This document shows positions 33,638-42,407 of a stretch of 64,000 nucleotides of DNA, piece by piece. Every line of letters starts with the position of its first letter. Position 1 is the first letter of the stretch. Under the pieces are notes generated by a model. The model saw only the letters and a program-made list of their open reading frames with translations, was not told the origin of the DNA and searched no databases. This stretch comes from Streptomyces durocortorensis (GTDB lineage: Bacteria; Actinomycetota; Actinomycetes; Streptomycetales; Streptomycetaceae), in NCBI RefSeq assembly GCF_031760065.1, contig NZ_CP134500.1, forward strand, positions 4,278,001-4,342,000, read 5' to 3'. A program made the translations under genes and the position numbers.

Positions 33638-34140
33638 CCCGCCCCGCAGCGCCGGCCGCCGCCGCTTCCGGCCCCGGTCCCGGGCTGCTGGTCTCGCTGG
33701 GGGCCTGGACCTGGCCGGGCACCGATCCGGCCGGGCAGAGCATCGCGCACATCCTGCTCGCTCATCCGCCCGGCCGCACCAGCCACGACAACGCCGAGGC
33801 GACCCAAGTCCCGGATGCGCCACATCGCCGAATCGCTCGGCGGTCTGACCACAGTCGCGAGAGCATCCCGAACCTCCATGGGCGCCTGAAGGTCATCGGA
33901 GACCGGGTGCTGCTGAGGTTTCACGGCTCCCGCTATGGCCTGCGGCTGCCGCACCCCCGACCTGGACCGATCTCCTCACCTGCACCGGCCGGGCAGTCGT
34001 CCTGATCGGCCTGGACCCGCTGCCGCTGCCGCTGCCGCTGCCGCTGCCGCAGTCCGCCGACGCCGCCCGCGTCGACGCCTACCTGGACGCCACCCCTCGC
34101 CGGCGACCGACTTCTGTTCGGCCTCACCCACACCACCTGA
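33631..34140 (+). pseudogene. Multiply frameshifted conserved hypothetical
   Basis: Read across frames, a coherent protein appears. LVSLGAWTWPGTDPAGQSIAHILLAH...NAEATQ (frame of GTG 33631) is followed by MRHIAESLGGLTTVAR (from 33815), then GRLKVIGDRVLLRFHGSRYGLRLP (first frame again), then TWTDLLTCTGRAVVLIGLDPLP (third frame), then DRLLFGLTHTT-stop at 34140. At least three shifts are needed. One may involve the CTGCCG repeat at 34020-34049. It is translationally coupled to the HATPase gene upstream. Function unknown. Confidence 0.65.
34020..34049 (+). repeat. Hexanucleotide repeat (CTGCCG) x5
   Basis: Five perfect copies in the degraded ORF; in the ancestral frame they encode alternating Leu-Pro. 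Hexamer slippage would keep the frame, so the repeat itself does not explain the adjacent frameshifts. Confidence 0.85.
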
Positions 34141-34191
34141 ACCACCAGCCTCCCCATGCACGGCCCACACTCTCACCGAGAGGGAACTGCC

Positions 34192-35312
34192 ATGGAATCC
34201 TTCGAACGCGCCCGGGTGGAGGCCTACTTCGCCAAGATCGCCGCCCAGTTCGCCCCGCCGAGCAGGCCGCGTCGTTCCTGGTCACCCACCTGCTGCCCGA
34301 GCGGCCCGGCTTCGTCCGCGCGGTCGCCTCCCTCTCCAGGCTGCGGGCGGTGCTGCCCAAGCCGAAGTCCATCAGCCCGGCCGCCCAGCGCGAGGTCGAG
34401 CAGACCTTCCCGGTCGACACCCTCACCCGCGAACTGTTCGCCGAGACCGACACCGCCCTGGACTACTTCGAGTCCCGGGCCGCCGGCGAGCCGGTCGCAC
34501 TGCTGGACGTCGGCGGCTACTTCGCCCCGACCCTCACCGACCTCCACGGACGCTTCTCCGGCCAGATCGCCGGGGTGATCGAGGACACCGAGAACGGCCA
34601 CCGCCGTTACGAGGGCCTCGACAAGCTGCCCTGCCCGGTCATCTCGGTCGCCCGCTCGCCGCTGAAGGGCCCCGAGGACTTCCTCGTCGGCCAGTCCGTG
34701 GTCTTCTCCACCGAGGCCGTCATGCGCGGACGCGGCGACATCCTGCACGGACGGCCCGCCCTGGTCATCGGCTTCGGCAAACTCGGCTCCAGCATCGCCC
34801 GGCTACTGCACGCCAAGGGGGTCCAGGTCACCGTCTTCGACATCGACCCCGTCCGCCGCACCCAGGCCCTCTCCCAGGGCTTCGCCGTCGCCCGCGACCG
34901 TGAGAGCGCACTGACCGGGGCCGGGCTGGTGCTCTGCGCGACCGGCGCGGTCTCCCTCCAAGGTGAGGACTTCCCGCACCTTCGCAACGGCGCCTACATC
35001 GCCACCGTCACCAGCAGTGAGGACGAACTCGACCTTGCCGGACTGCCGAACGTCTACACGCGCACGATGGTCGGCGACCACGTCACCGGCTACCAGACCA
35101 CCGGCCATTACTTCTATCTGGCGAACGGCGGCAACGCCGTGAACTTCCTGCACGGCGCCAGCGTTGGGCCGTTCATCTTCCTGGTCCAGGCCGAGATCCT
35201 CGCCGGGATCAGGATGCTCACCCGCGGAGACCTCGACCCCGGCATGCACGAGGTCTCCGCGGCCGACCGAGCCGCGATCGCGGCGACCTGGCTCTCCTAC
35301 TTCAATAGGTGA
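34192..35312 (+). pseudogene. S-adenosylhomocysteinase-like NAD-binding protein with early frameshift
   Basis: ATG 34192 (AGAGGGA upstream) starts ESFERARVEAYFAKIAAQFAP. Near 34255-34262 the sense moves to another frame (EQAASFLVTHLLPERPGFVRAVASLSRLRAVLPKPKSIS) that stays open to TGA 35312. The rest has the SAHH-type Rossmann domain (GRPALVIGFGKLGSSIARLLHAKGVQVTVFDIDPVRR) and GDHVTGYQTTGHYFYLANGGNAVNFLHG, ending SYFNR. It is shorter than true AhcY, so it is probably a paralogue that recognises a related adenosyl or nucleoside substrate. An in-frame start at 34350 could still make a 320-aa protein. It overlaps the Nudix GTG. Confidence 0.75.
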
Positions 35313-35779
35313 TCGACTTGCCCATCCCTGAATCCCACCTCCGCGCCACCCTGACCGACTACCTCGACGAACACCCCGAGGAGAAGCCCGGCCTCGCACC
35401 GGTCCTGGACCTCCTGGACTCCGGCGCCGACCTCACCGTCCGCAGCGAGTTCCGCGGCCACGCGACCGCCGGCGCGATCCTCTCCGGACCGAACGGGCGC
35501 ATCCTTCACATCCACCACCTCGCCCTGGACAAGTGGCTCCTGCCCGGCGGCCACCTGGAAAGCGTGGACGACACACTGCTGGAGGCGGCCCTGCGGGAGC
35601 TCACCGAGGAGACGGGCATTCCCGCCGACGCCGTCACCACGGTGACGCACCAGCCCGACTGGGGAAGAGACAGTGTTCCAACCCTGCGCTATTCGGCAGC
35701 CAGCACAGCGGTCTGGAAGGAGCGACGTAGAAGTACTCCCAGTCGGCGGCGGGATAGAGTTCGGGGGGAGGTGCGGGGG
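35309..35779 (+). pseudogene. Truncated Nudix hydrolase, in frame with the next gene
   Basis: GTG 35309 overlaps the preceding stop (GTGA). It encodes about 120 residues of a Nudix protein (HATAGAILSGPNGRILHIHH...LPGGHLESVDDTLLEAALRELTEETGI), with a REL-x-EE-x-G box but a shifted first acidic residue. After about 35665 the homology is lost (RDSVPTLRYSAASTAVWKERRRSTPSRRRDRV). The frame stays open into the second Nudix gene, giving a chance 314-aa fusion. The 3' end was apparently replaced by a deletion or recombination joint. Confidence 0.6.
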
Positions 35780-36253
35780 ATGAGTTTTCGGCTGGCGGCA
35801 TATGCCGTGTGTATCGAGGGCGGGCGAGTCCTGCTCGCCCGCCACGTGCCGCCGGAGGGCGAGAGTAACTGGACGCTTCCGGGGGGCAGGGTCGAGCACG
35901 CGGAGGATCCGTTCGACGCGGTGATCCGGGAGGTCGCTGAGGAGACCGGCTGCGACGCGGTGGTCGAACGCCTGCTGGGCGTTGACTCCAGGGTGATCCC
36001 TGCAGCCGAACGTGCCATTCCCGGTGGATCAGAGCATCAGAACGTCGGCATCTTTTATCAGGTTCGCATCACGGGCGGCCAACTCCGGCCGGAACCGAAC
36101 GGCGAAATCGCCGAGTCAGTCTGGACTCCAGTCCCCCACGTCCCCAGACTGCGCCGGTCATCTCTGGTCGACATCGGCCTCGCACTGGCACACACGCTTC
36201 CGGCGAGCGGCCACGTCGCTCCTGTTTCGGTCGGCGGCCTGATCCAGCACTGA
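35780..36253 (+). CDS. Nudix hydrolase
   Basis: 157 aa. Complete Nudix box GGRVEHAEDPFDAVIREVAEETGC (G-x5-E-x7-REV-x-EE-x-G), preceded by LLARHVPPEGESNWTLP. It would hydrolyse a nucleoside diphosphate linked to a side group with Mg2+; substrate unknown. ATG 35780 has a strong GGGGGAGGTGCGGGGG upstream, so independent initiation is likely even though the frame is also open from 35309. It is followed immediately by the IS5-type remnant. Confidence 0.85.
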   Translation: MSFRLAAYAVCIEGGRVLLARHVPPEGESNWTLPGGRVEHAEDPFDAVIREVAEETGCDAVVERLLGVDSRVIPAAERAIPGGSEHQNVGIFYQVRITGGQLRPEPNGEIAESVWTPVPHVPRLRRSSLVDIGLALAHTLPASGHVAPVSVGGLIQH

Positions 36254-36259
36254 GCTTCT

Positions 36260-37006
36260 TCAGCGTTGCCGCTCCAGAGTGAGGACGGCTTTGGCGATTG
36301 ACGTCATGCGGTTCGGACTGCATCTGGATCTGCGGAAGATCCGCCAGGACTTCAAGCGGGCGACGCCGCGTTCGACTGGTGCCCGTGCCGCGGCCAGGGC
36401 CCGGTTGAGGGTCTTCTCGGTCGGGGTGAGTTCCTGCAGGGGCCTGCGTTTGATGCCCATGGTCAGCCAAGGGCCGCCGCCCTGGTAGGCGAGATCGGCC
36501 AGGATGGGGACGCCCTGGCGCTCGCAGATGCGGATGATGCGGTGGAGACGGCGGTGAGGTCATGGGTTCGGCCCGGCAGGGCGGGTGAGAGCCACAGCAG
36601 CCCGACCGTCCGGATCGGTGACCACCTGCACGTTCACTCCGTGCCGGCGATGCTTGTGGGAGTAGTCGGCCCGGCCGTCGCCGACCCGGTCGCACTCGGC
36701 CAGGGTGCCGTCCAGCAGAACGAAGTCGGGGTCGGCCTCGCGAAGGACTTTCAGCAGGCCGGGCGCTCGTTCGGCGAGCAGGTGGATGACCGCGCTGGTG
36801 TAGGCGTGGGCGGTGGACTCGCTGATTCCGAACGCGGCAGCGATCTTCGCCAGGGTGGTGTGTTCGCGCAGGTACACCAGTGCCACTATCGCGCGCTGGG
36901 ACGGGCGGAGCTTGCAGCGCCGGTCGCCCTCACGGGTGACGATGAGCATGGTGACCCACTCCACGAGTGCGTGAGGCAGGTCGAGTGCGGCAGGATAGAT
37001 GACCAA
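36260..37006 (-). pseudogene. IS5-family transposase remnant, frameshifted
   Basis: The first half (37006-36560) encodes [68 protein letters not shown]...[17 protein letters not shown]: an HTH_Tnp_4 domain plus the start of the DDE domain. An extra G in GACGGTCGGGCTGCTG (near 36605) moves the next part ([17 protein letters not shown]) out of frame, and another shift precedes MGIKRRPLQELTPTEKTLNRALAAARAPVERGVARLKSWR (36460-36260). Short inverted sequence CGAGGCCCC / GGGGCCTCG lies at about 37005-37070, near the 5' end. Inactive. Confidence 0.82.
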
Positions 37007-37204
37007 CGAGGCCCCTGAGCAGCGTGGTTGAGACGTCAGACATCTCGATCAACAGCCCGGGGGCCTCGTCCGTTGCGCTTCACGGCCCGTCACCCGATCG
37101 GTGGCCAACTCGAAGTAGCTCACTGGTCCGGCTCGGTGTCCGTGCGGCGTGCTGGTCCGTCGGCGAGATCGGAACCCCGACCGGTGCCCCCGGTCGGGTG
37201 TCCA

Positions 37205-38068
37205 TCAGATGCCCGGCCGACTACCCTGCGCCGACGGGGCGGCTTTGACGTACGTTCTGCGGATCGGAGTCACCATACCTTCGAGGTAGTCGACGCGTAT
37301 CCTCGCCACCCCTGGAGTGTCGGTCTCGTCGTACCGGTGGAACAGCTCGGCCAGTTCGTGCCGGACCTGTCTGCCGGTGTCCGCGTCCACGGCGGCCAGC
37401 GTCTGGCGGGCGGGGCCGAAGTTCAGGCAGATGTTCTCGGCCCAGTGCTTCGCGCTGACGGCTTCCACATGGATGTGCCTGGGGCGGGTATAGATCGTCG
37501 CGTTGGCCCCGAACAGTTCCGAGAGCCCGTCGGCGGTACCCCACCGCGAAGCCACGTCGGTCCCGTCGTCGACATCCGGGCAGTACGCGTTCAGAAGAGC
37601 GAACATGCCCGTGATCACCGAATCGGGATCCCAGTGCGCGAGCACGATCCTGCCGTTGGGCCGGCAGACACGCAGCAGCTCGGCCACCGTCGCGCGCGCG
37701 TCCTCCGCGAACATTGCCGCGTAGGCGGAGAGGACCGCGTCGAAGCTCTCGTCGGAGAACGGCAGTCTCTGCATGTCGGCCCGGCGGAAGGTGACGGCCA
37801 GCATCTCCGTCTCGGCCCGGCGTGCGGCGACGGCGAGCATTCCGGGGTCCAGATCGATCCCCGTCGTCTTGCACTGGCGGCGCGCCGCGGTCAGGGAGGC
37901 GTTCCCCGTGGAGCAACCCACGTCCAGGACCAGCTCATTGGCGCGCAGCTTGGCGAGGTCGCACATGGCTGTGCTGATCGGCATCAGCCGGTTGGCGATG
38001 TGCTGGTAGCGGTCGGCCGCCCAGTAGGAGGAGTCCGGAGCCGGAGTCCCACCCGCTATTTCGCTCAT
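37205..38068 (-). CDS. Class I SAM-dependent methyltransferase
   Basis: 287 aa. Motif I VLDVGCSTGNASLTAAR (about 48-64), GIDLDPGMLAVAARRAE, the motif II/III region (RADMQRLPFSDESFDAVLSAYAAMFAED) and LLRVCRPNGRIVLAHWD are intact, so it should be an active UbiE/COQ5-like methyltransferase. The acceptor is unknown. ATG 38068 overlaps the CoA-transferase stop (ATGA), so it is the last gene of a three-gene operon (YqhA-like membrane protein, CoA-transferase, methyltransferase). This is the best-preserved coding block of the island. Confidence 0.9.
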   Translation of the reverse strand: MSEIAGGTPAPDSSYWAADRYQHIANRLMPISTAMCDLAKLRANELVLDVGCSTGNASLTAARRQCKTTGIDLDPGMLAVAARRAETEMLAVTFRRADMQRLPFSDESFDAVLSAYAAMFAEDARATVAELLRVCRPNGRIVLAHWDPDSVITGMFALLNAYCPDVDDGTDVASRWGTADGLSELFGANATIYTRPRHIHVEAVSAKHWAENICLNFGPARQTLAAVDADTGRQVRHELAELFHRYDETDTPGVARIRVDYLEGMVTPIRRTYVKAAPSAQGSRPGI

Positions 38069-39774
38069 GACATCCTCCAGGGGAGTTCGGCCTGGATGCC
38101 CCGGTGGAAGCGCAGCCAGTTCGTGTCGGGCGGGTCGCACAGCACCTCTGCCATTGACCGGGCGTGTGTGGCGACCGCACCGGCCTCCGTCAGCTCCTTC
38201 TCCCACTCGGCGGCTGGCTTCGAGGCGAGGACCTGGGTGAAGGCCAGGCGGTCGGACGACTCGCTCATGTCCAGGAGTGCGCGCAGCTGCGGGCTGTCGT
38301 CCACCGCCAGGTAGCCGTCCTTGGTCGGCAGCGGGTGAAAGAGCGGGCCGCCCCTGACGTACGGGAAGCTCATGAGCAACCGTGCCGCGTGCCGCAGCGA
38401 TGTTTCGACCAGCCCGCCCTGGCCGCTGTCCTCCCGGTGCAGCAGCGCTGCCAGGACCCCTTCGGCACAGAGCATCCCGCCGAGCGGGTCCAGGAGTGTC
38501 ATCTGGGAGACCGCCGGGTCCTCTTCCTCCGGCCGCAACGCGCGCGCCATACCCGAAGCGGCCTGGATGGACCAGTCGGTGGCAGTGTGGGGCCACCCCT
38601 CCGTGTCGGGCATCCCACCGGATGCCTGTCCGTAGACGAGCGAGGGGTTGACGTGGTGCAGGGTTGTGTAGTCGAGGTGCGTACGCCCGAGCAACCCTGG
38701 CGACCAGTTCGTCACGAAGACGTCCGCGTCCGCGATCAGCTCGTGGACTAGGTGGCGGTCGTGAGTGTTCGTCAGGTCGACGTTGAGAGTCGCCTTGCCG
38801 CGGTGCAGGGCCCGGAAGGAGACCGAGCACCCGTTGACGACTGGTTCGATCCCGCGGGCCGGATCCCCTGCCGGAGGTTCCAGGCGGATGACCTGTGCCC
38901 CCAGCAGGGCGAGGACACGGCCGGCGTACGGGCCCTGGAGGAAGTGAGACGCCTCCACCACTGTCATTCCGTAGAGTGGAAGCCACTTCGGGGAGATCCG
39001 CGACTCTCTGTGCGGCATTGCCCGGCGGCGCGTCGGGGACGGGGCATTTACCCAGGGCTCGGTCAGCTGGTCCGCGATGCCGCCGTCCAACTGCATGATG
39101 CAGACGCCTTCACGCTCCGCCACGGCCTGGATGTAGGCGAGTGGACGGAGGGCCGCCCGGTGGAGGGACTCCGGTGCCCGGAAACACGCTGTCCACTGCC
39201 GGGCCTCGTGGGCCCGCCACGCCCGGCCGACGTCCCTTCGGTCCGCACCGAGGCGCCGCCAGAACGCGTCCCAACGCTCGGGCTTCAGCGTCTCGATCTC
39301 GATGAGGTGGCCGTCCTGGGTACGGAACGGTGGTGGCTCACCAGTGCCGTAGGCTTCGACGTCCGTTCCCTCCTCTGCGAGTTCGACGTGGTGGGACTGG
39401 CCGAGGAGGACCCCGGCGCCGGGGTTCATCGTCAGCGTGGAGCCACGGGTGGAACCCCTTGCCTGGCCGATGAGGGAGGCATAGATGCCCTGCGCGGCCA
39501 TGACGGCCGTGTTCACCGAGGCGTAGGGCAGGCCCAGTCGGCGTGGCCCGGCGCCTTCACGCAGGCCGTACATGTGCATCAGCCCGGTGGCCGCCTGGAC
39601 TGCCGACTCCTGGTCCATACGGAGAGGCGAGCTCCCTGCGATGCGCAGGCGCACGGGCTCCTTGCCGCCGGTGGAGACCAGGGCCTGCCCGGCCACCGCC
39701 GGGTCCGCCTGGACGGTCAGGCCGATGTCGGCCAGGTGCTGTTCCCAGCAGTTCTCTATCGCCGTGATCTTCAC
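38065..39774 (-). CDS. Double-domain class III CoA-transferase (CaiB/BaiF family)
   Basis: 569 aa. The N-terminal half (about 1-235) is a shortened CaiB-like domain (LPYASVNTAVMAAQGIYASLIGQ; PFRTQDGHLIEIETLKPERWDAFWRRLG). The C-terminal half has the full CoA-binding pattern (GMTVVEASHFLQGPYAGRVLALLGAQVIRLEPPAGDPAR; ALHRGKATLNVDLTN; VFVTNWSPG; HVNPSLVYGQASGG). Family enzymes move CoA between carboxylates by an Asp-anhydride mechanism, or racemise/isomerise acyl-CoAs. GTG 39774 follows AAGGAGAG. Neighbours are a methyltransferase and a membrane protein; the pathway is unknown. Confidence 0.85.
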   Translation of the reverse strand: MKITAIENCWEQHLADIGLTVQADPAVAGQALVSTGGKEPVRLRIAGSSPLRMDQESAVQAATGLMHMYGLREGAGPRRLGLPYASVNTAVMAAQGIYASLIGQARGSTRGSTLTMNPGAGVLLGQSHHVELAEEGTDVEAYGTGEPPPFRTQDGHLIEIETLKPERWDAFWRRLGADRRDVGRAWRAHEARQWTACFRAPESLHRAALRPLAYIQAVAEREGVCIMQLDGGIADQLTEPWVNAPSPTRRRAMPHRESRISPKWLPLYGMTVVEASHFLQGPYAGRVLALLGAQVIRLEPPAGDPARGIEPVVNGCSVSFRALHRGKATLNVDLTNTHDRHLVHELIADADVFVTNWSPGLLGRTHLDYTTLHHVNPSLVYGQASGGMPDTEGWPHTATDWSIQAASGMARALRPEEEDPAVSQMTLLDPLGGMLCAEGVLAALLHREDSGQGGLVETSLRHAARLLMSFPYVRGGPLFHPLPTKDGYLAVDDSPQLRALLDMSESSDRLAFTQVLASKPAAEWEKELTEAGAVATHARSMAEVLCDPPDTNWLRFHRGIQAELPWRMS

Positions 39775-39785
39775 AGAACTCTCCT

Positions 39786-40463
39786 TCAGTTCGGGCTGGA
39801 TGGGGGGTTCGAGGGCGACCTGCGGATGTGGTCGCTGGTTGTCGAGGTGGCGGGGAACGCCTCACGCATGTGGTCTTCGTCGCCCGACTGCGGGTGAGTA
39901 CCCGCATCGTGAGGGCCCATGGGGCCGGCTATATAGGCCAGGGCCAGCGCGGAGACGATGAAAGCGAGATGGATGATCGTCCCCCACATGAGGTCCTTCG
40001 AGGGGGTCTCCCGCATGTTGACGAATTCCTGCAGGAGATGAATGGAGGAGATGCCCACGATCGCGATCGCCAACTTGACCTTCAGGATGTTCGAGTTGAC
40101 GTGGGACATCCATTCCGGACGGTCCCGGTGGTCATGCAGGATGATGCGTGAGACGAACGTCTCGTACCCGCCGACAATCACCATGATCAGCAGGTTTGCG
40201 ATCATGACGACGTCGATCAGTTTGAGCACAGACAGCATGATGTAGCTGTCCTCCACGTGCCCTGAGGCGACTCTTTCGATGAGTGTGAGCAGTTCTTGGA
40301 AGAACTGATACACATATACGCCTTGGGCGATCACGAGCCCAAGGTAGAGTGGCGCCTGAAGCCAGCGTGTGGCGAACAGGGCGTAACCGAGGGAGTCGCC
40401 CGTCATGTAGGTGGCCATCCTCGCTTTACGCATGACGGAACGTCCGCTTGACCGGCGGATCAT
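39786..40463 (-). CDS. YqhA-family (UPF0114/TIGR00645-like) membrane protein
   Basis: 225 aa. Three to four membrane helices (APLYLGLVIAQGVYVYQFF; LIDVVMIANLLIMVIVGGYETFV; LKVKLAIAIVGISSIHLLQEFV; MWGTIIHLAFIVSALALAYIA) and the family stretch HRDRPEWMSHVNSNILKVKLA. The hydrophilic C-terminal tail has His/Asp/Ser. Function of the family is unknown. ATG 40463 follows AAAGGAAG. First gene of the operon with the CoA-transferase, 11 bp apart. Confidence 0.85.
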   Translation of the reverse strand: MIRRSSGRSVMRKARMATYMTGDSLGYALFATRWLQAPLYLGLVIAQGVYVYQFFQELLTLIERVASGHVEDSYIMLSVLKLIDVVMIANLLIMVIVGGYETFVSRIILHDHRDRPEWMSHVNSNILKVKLAIAIVGISSIHLLQEFVNMRETPSKDLMWGTIIHLAFIVSALALAYIAGPMGPHDAGTHPQSGDEDHMREAFPATSTTSDHIRRSPSNPPSSPN

Positions 40464-40916
40464 CTGACTTCTTCCTTTACTCAAAGGGCAGCACGTCGAA
40501 GGCGGCCGAGGAGGTGCGGAAGGCATCGAAGGGGCACGCTGCTTGCGCGCTGCACCGTCGGTCGTGCGAAATGTCCCCGGCCCTCTTCCCGTTCTGCGGG
40601 GTAGGCCATCGGATGGGACTGGCCCCGTGGCGGGAGTGGGCGCACCAGAGACACGGAGTCCCGAACGCCCTAGAGACCTTCGGACTCGATCAATTAAGAC
40701 CCCCCACGGCCCGCTTAGTCAATGGCGCGAATTTACCTAACCGAGCTGCAAAGTGCGCTCTCGCTCACTACCATTCACTACGACTTGCTTCTGCACGCTG
40801 TATCGGAACGCACCACCGGTCTGTATCCAGGGATGGTATGAACTCTCCACTCTGATGCCGGCCCCTTCTCGCTGGGTGCCTGCCTCCCCGCCAGCAGTTC
40901 GGGGAAGGGCCGACCC
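40464..40916. other. Gene-free, lower-GC stretch with possible promoter
   Basis: No convincing ORF on either strand. On the minus strand TTGACT (about 40717-40722) and TCTTAA (about 40694-40699), 17 bp apart, form a vegetative-type promoter candidate that would drive the membrane protein / CoA-transferase / methyltransferase operon with a long leader. The stretch from 40700 to 40830 is the most AT-rich of the window. Confidence 0.4.
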
Positions 40917-41351
40917 ATGGGCACCTACAGCTACCTCACCGCCGCAGAGCTCCGCCGTCTGAATGCTTCCGTGCACGCCATTCCTGGTACACAGCTCAGA
41001 CTGAAGGCTGCCGCCGTGCTGCTGTTGGCCGGGATGACCGCGATGGACCTCTGCGCTGCCCAGCGATCCTGGTGTCTGAAGGGCTGCGCCGACTATCCCT
41101 CCCAGATTGGGCGCCCGGGCAGCGAGAGCGCGGAGGTCGTGATCCTTACGGACGAGGCCGCCCGGGTCGTCGGCATGTATATGGCCACGCATTCATCGCC
41201 GTTCGTCCTGCCGGGCATGGCCCCCCGTACGTTGAAGGCGCTCCTGGCCTCCTGTCAGGCTGCCGCCGCGGTCCGCCACCCCGTCGACCTCGCGACGTTA
41301 CGCAAATCGGTGCGCCGAGCACTTCGACCTGACCTCACGGTGGGTGGGTGA
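40917..41351 (+). CDS. Hypothetical protein, faintly integrase-like
   Basis: 144 aa. LRLKAAAVLLLAGMTAMDLCAAQRS followed later by AEVVILTDEAARVVGMYMATHSSPFVLPGMAPRTLKALL vaguely recalls the spacing of a tyrosine-recombinase catalytic domain, but no R-H-R-Y set is present and the protein is short. ATG 40917 has GGGGAAGGG upstream. It ends 24 bp before the left terminal repeat of the IS256-like element and may have been truncated by it. Confidence 0.5.
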   Translation: MGTYSYLTAAELRRLNASVHAIPGTQLRLKAAAVLLLAGMTAMDLCAAQRSWCLKGCADYPSQIGRPGSESAEVVILTDEAARVVGMYMATHSSPFVLPGMAPRTLKALLASCQAAAAVRHPVDLATLRKSVRRALRPDLTVGG

Positions 41352-41375
41352 AGTATCTGGTTTGGGGGTCTCTAT

Positions 41376-42407
41376 GGGGACTGTAAAACGTTCGGTGTAA
41401 CTCCCGATCATGGAAGATGCATCGATGACCAGCAACAACGTGACCAAGGCCGAGCCCGTCGAGCCGTCTGAGACGTTGCCGTCGAAGTCTGTGGACGACC
41501 GGCTGATCGACGAGTTGGTGGGCCGGGCTCAGGCGGAGGGCCTGCAGCTGACCGGCGAGGGCGGGCTGCTCCAGCAGCTGACCAAACGGCTCCTGGAGTC
41601 GGCCCTGGAGGGCGAGATCACCGATCACGTCGGCTATGACAAGCACGATCCGGTGGGGAAGAACGGCGGCAACTCCCGCAACGGCACCCGCGCCAAGACC
41701 GTTCTGACCGACGTGGGCCTGGTGGAGATAGCCGTGCCCCGCGACCGCGAGGGCTCCTTCGAACCGAAGATCGTCAAGAAGCGCCAGAAGCGTTTGTCCG
41801 GCGTCGACGAGATGGTCATCTCACTCGCGGCGAAGGGCCTGACCACCGGCGAGGTCCAGGCCCACCTGGCCGAGGTCTATGGCGCCGACGTGTCGCGCCA
41901 GACGATCTCCACGATCACCGGCAAGGTCCTCGAAGGCATGGCCGAATGGCAGAACCGGCCCCTGGACGCCGTCTACCCGGTGGTCTTCATCGACGCCATC
42001 CACGTAAAGATCCGCGACGGCGCGGTCGCCAACCGGCCCATCTACGTGGCCCTGGCCGTCACCGTCGAGGGCCGGCGGGACATTCTCGGGCTGTGGGCCG
42101 GCGACGGCGGCGAGGGCGCCAAGCACGGGACGCACATCCTCACCGAGATCAAGAACCGCGGTGTGAACGACGTCCTCATGCTCGTCCGCGACGGGCTGAA
42201 AGGGCTTCCTGACGCGGTCGAGACCGTCCTTAAGTGCGTCTACATGGCAATCATGTCGCTCGACCCGACCGGCAAGGGCCAGGCCCGGTGGACCATGCGC
42301 TGGAGAACCGCTCTGAACGCCTTCGACATCACCTTCGACGGCCGACTCTCCGCAGCACGCCAGTAACCCTCAACAACCCGAGATACACCGCTCGTTTGAC
42401 AGTCCCC
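41376..42407 (+). mobile_element. IS256-family element, internally deleted (about 1.03 kb)
   Basis: Terminal inverted repeats of 28 bp with 4 mismatches lie at 41376-41403 (begins GGGGACTGTAAAACG) and 42380-42407 (complement begins GGGGACTGTCAAACG). The 8 bp outside the ends (GTCTCTAT on the left, CGCCTGGC on the right) do not match, so no target duplication remains. The element is shorter than the usual 1.3-1.4 kb because of the deletion in its transposase gene. Confidence 0.85.
41410..42366 (+). pseudogene. IS256-type transposase with in-frame internal deletion
   Basis: 318 codons from ATG 41410 (or ATG 41425) to TAA. The N-terminal part is normal (LTGEGGLLQQLTKRLLESALEGEITDHVGYDKHD...) through the first catalytic Asp (VFIDAIHVKIRDG). 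At LPDAVETV the sequence jumps directly to LKCVYMAIMSLDPTGKG, which in full-length relatives lies about 110 residues later. The lost part holds VVHLLRNS and the catalytic Glu region. The frame is kept, so a truncated protein could be made. It cannot catalyse transposition but might bind ends and act as an inhibitor. Confidence 0.85.

Noticed and set aside
40917..41351. Considered as a functional tyrosine integrase for the island.
   Set aside because: Only 144 residues, and the R-H-R-Y residues cannot be placed.
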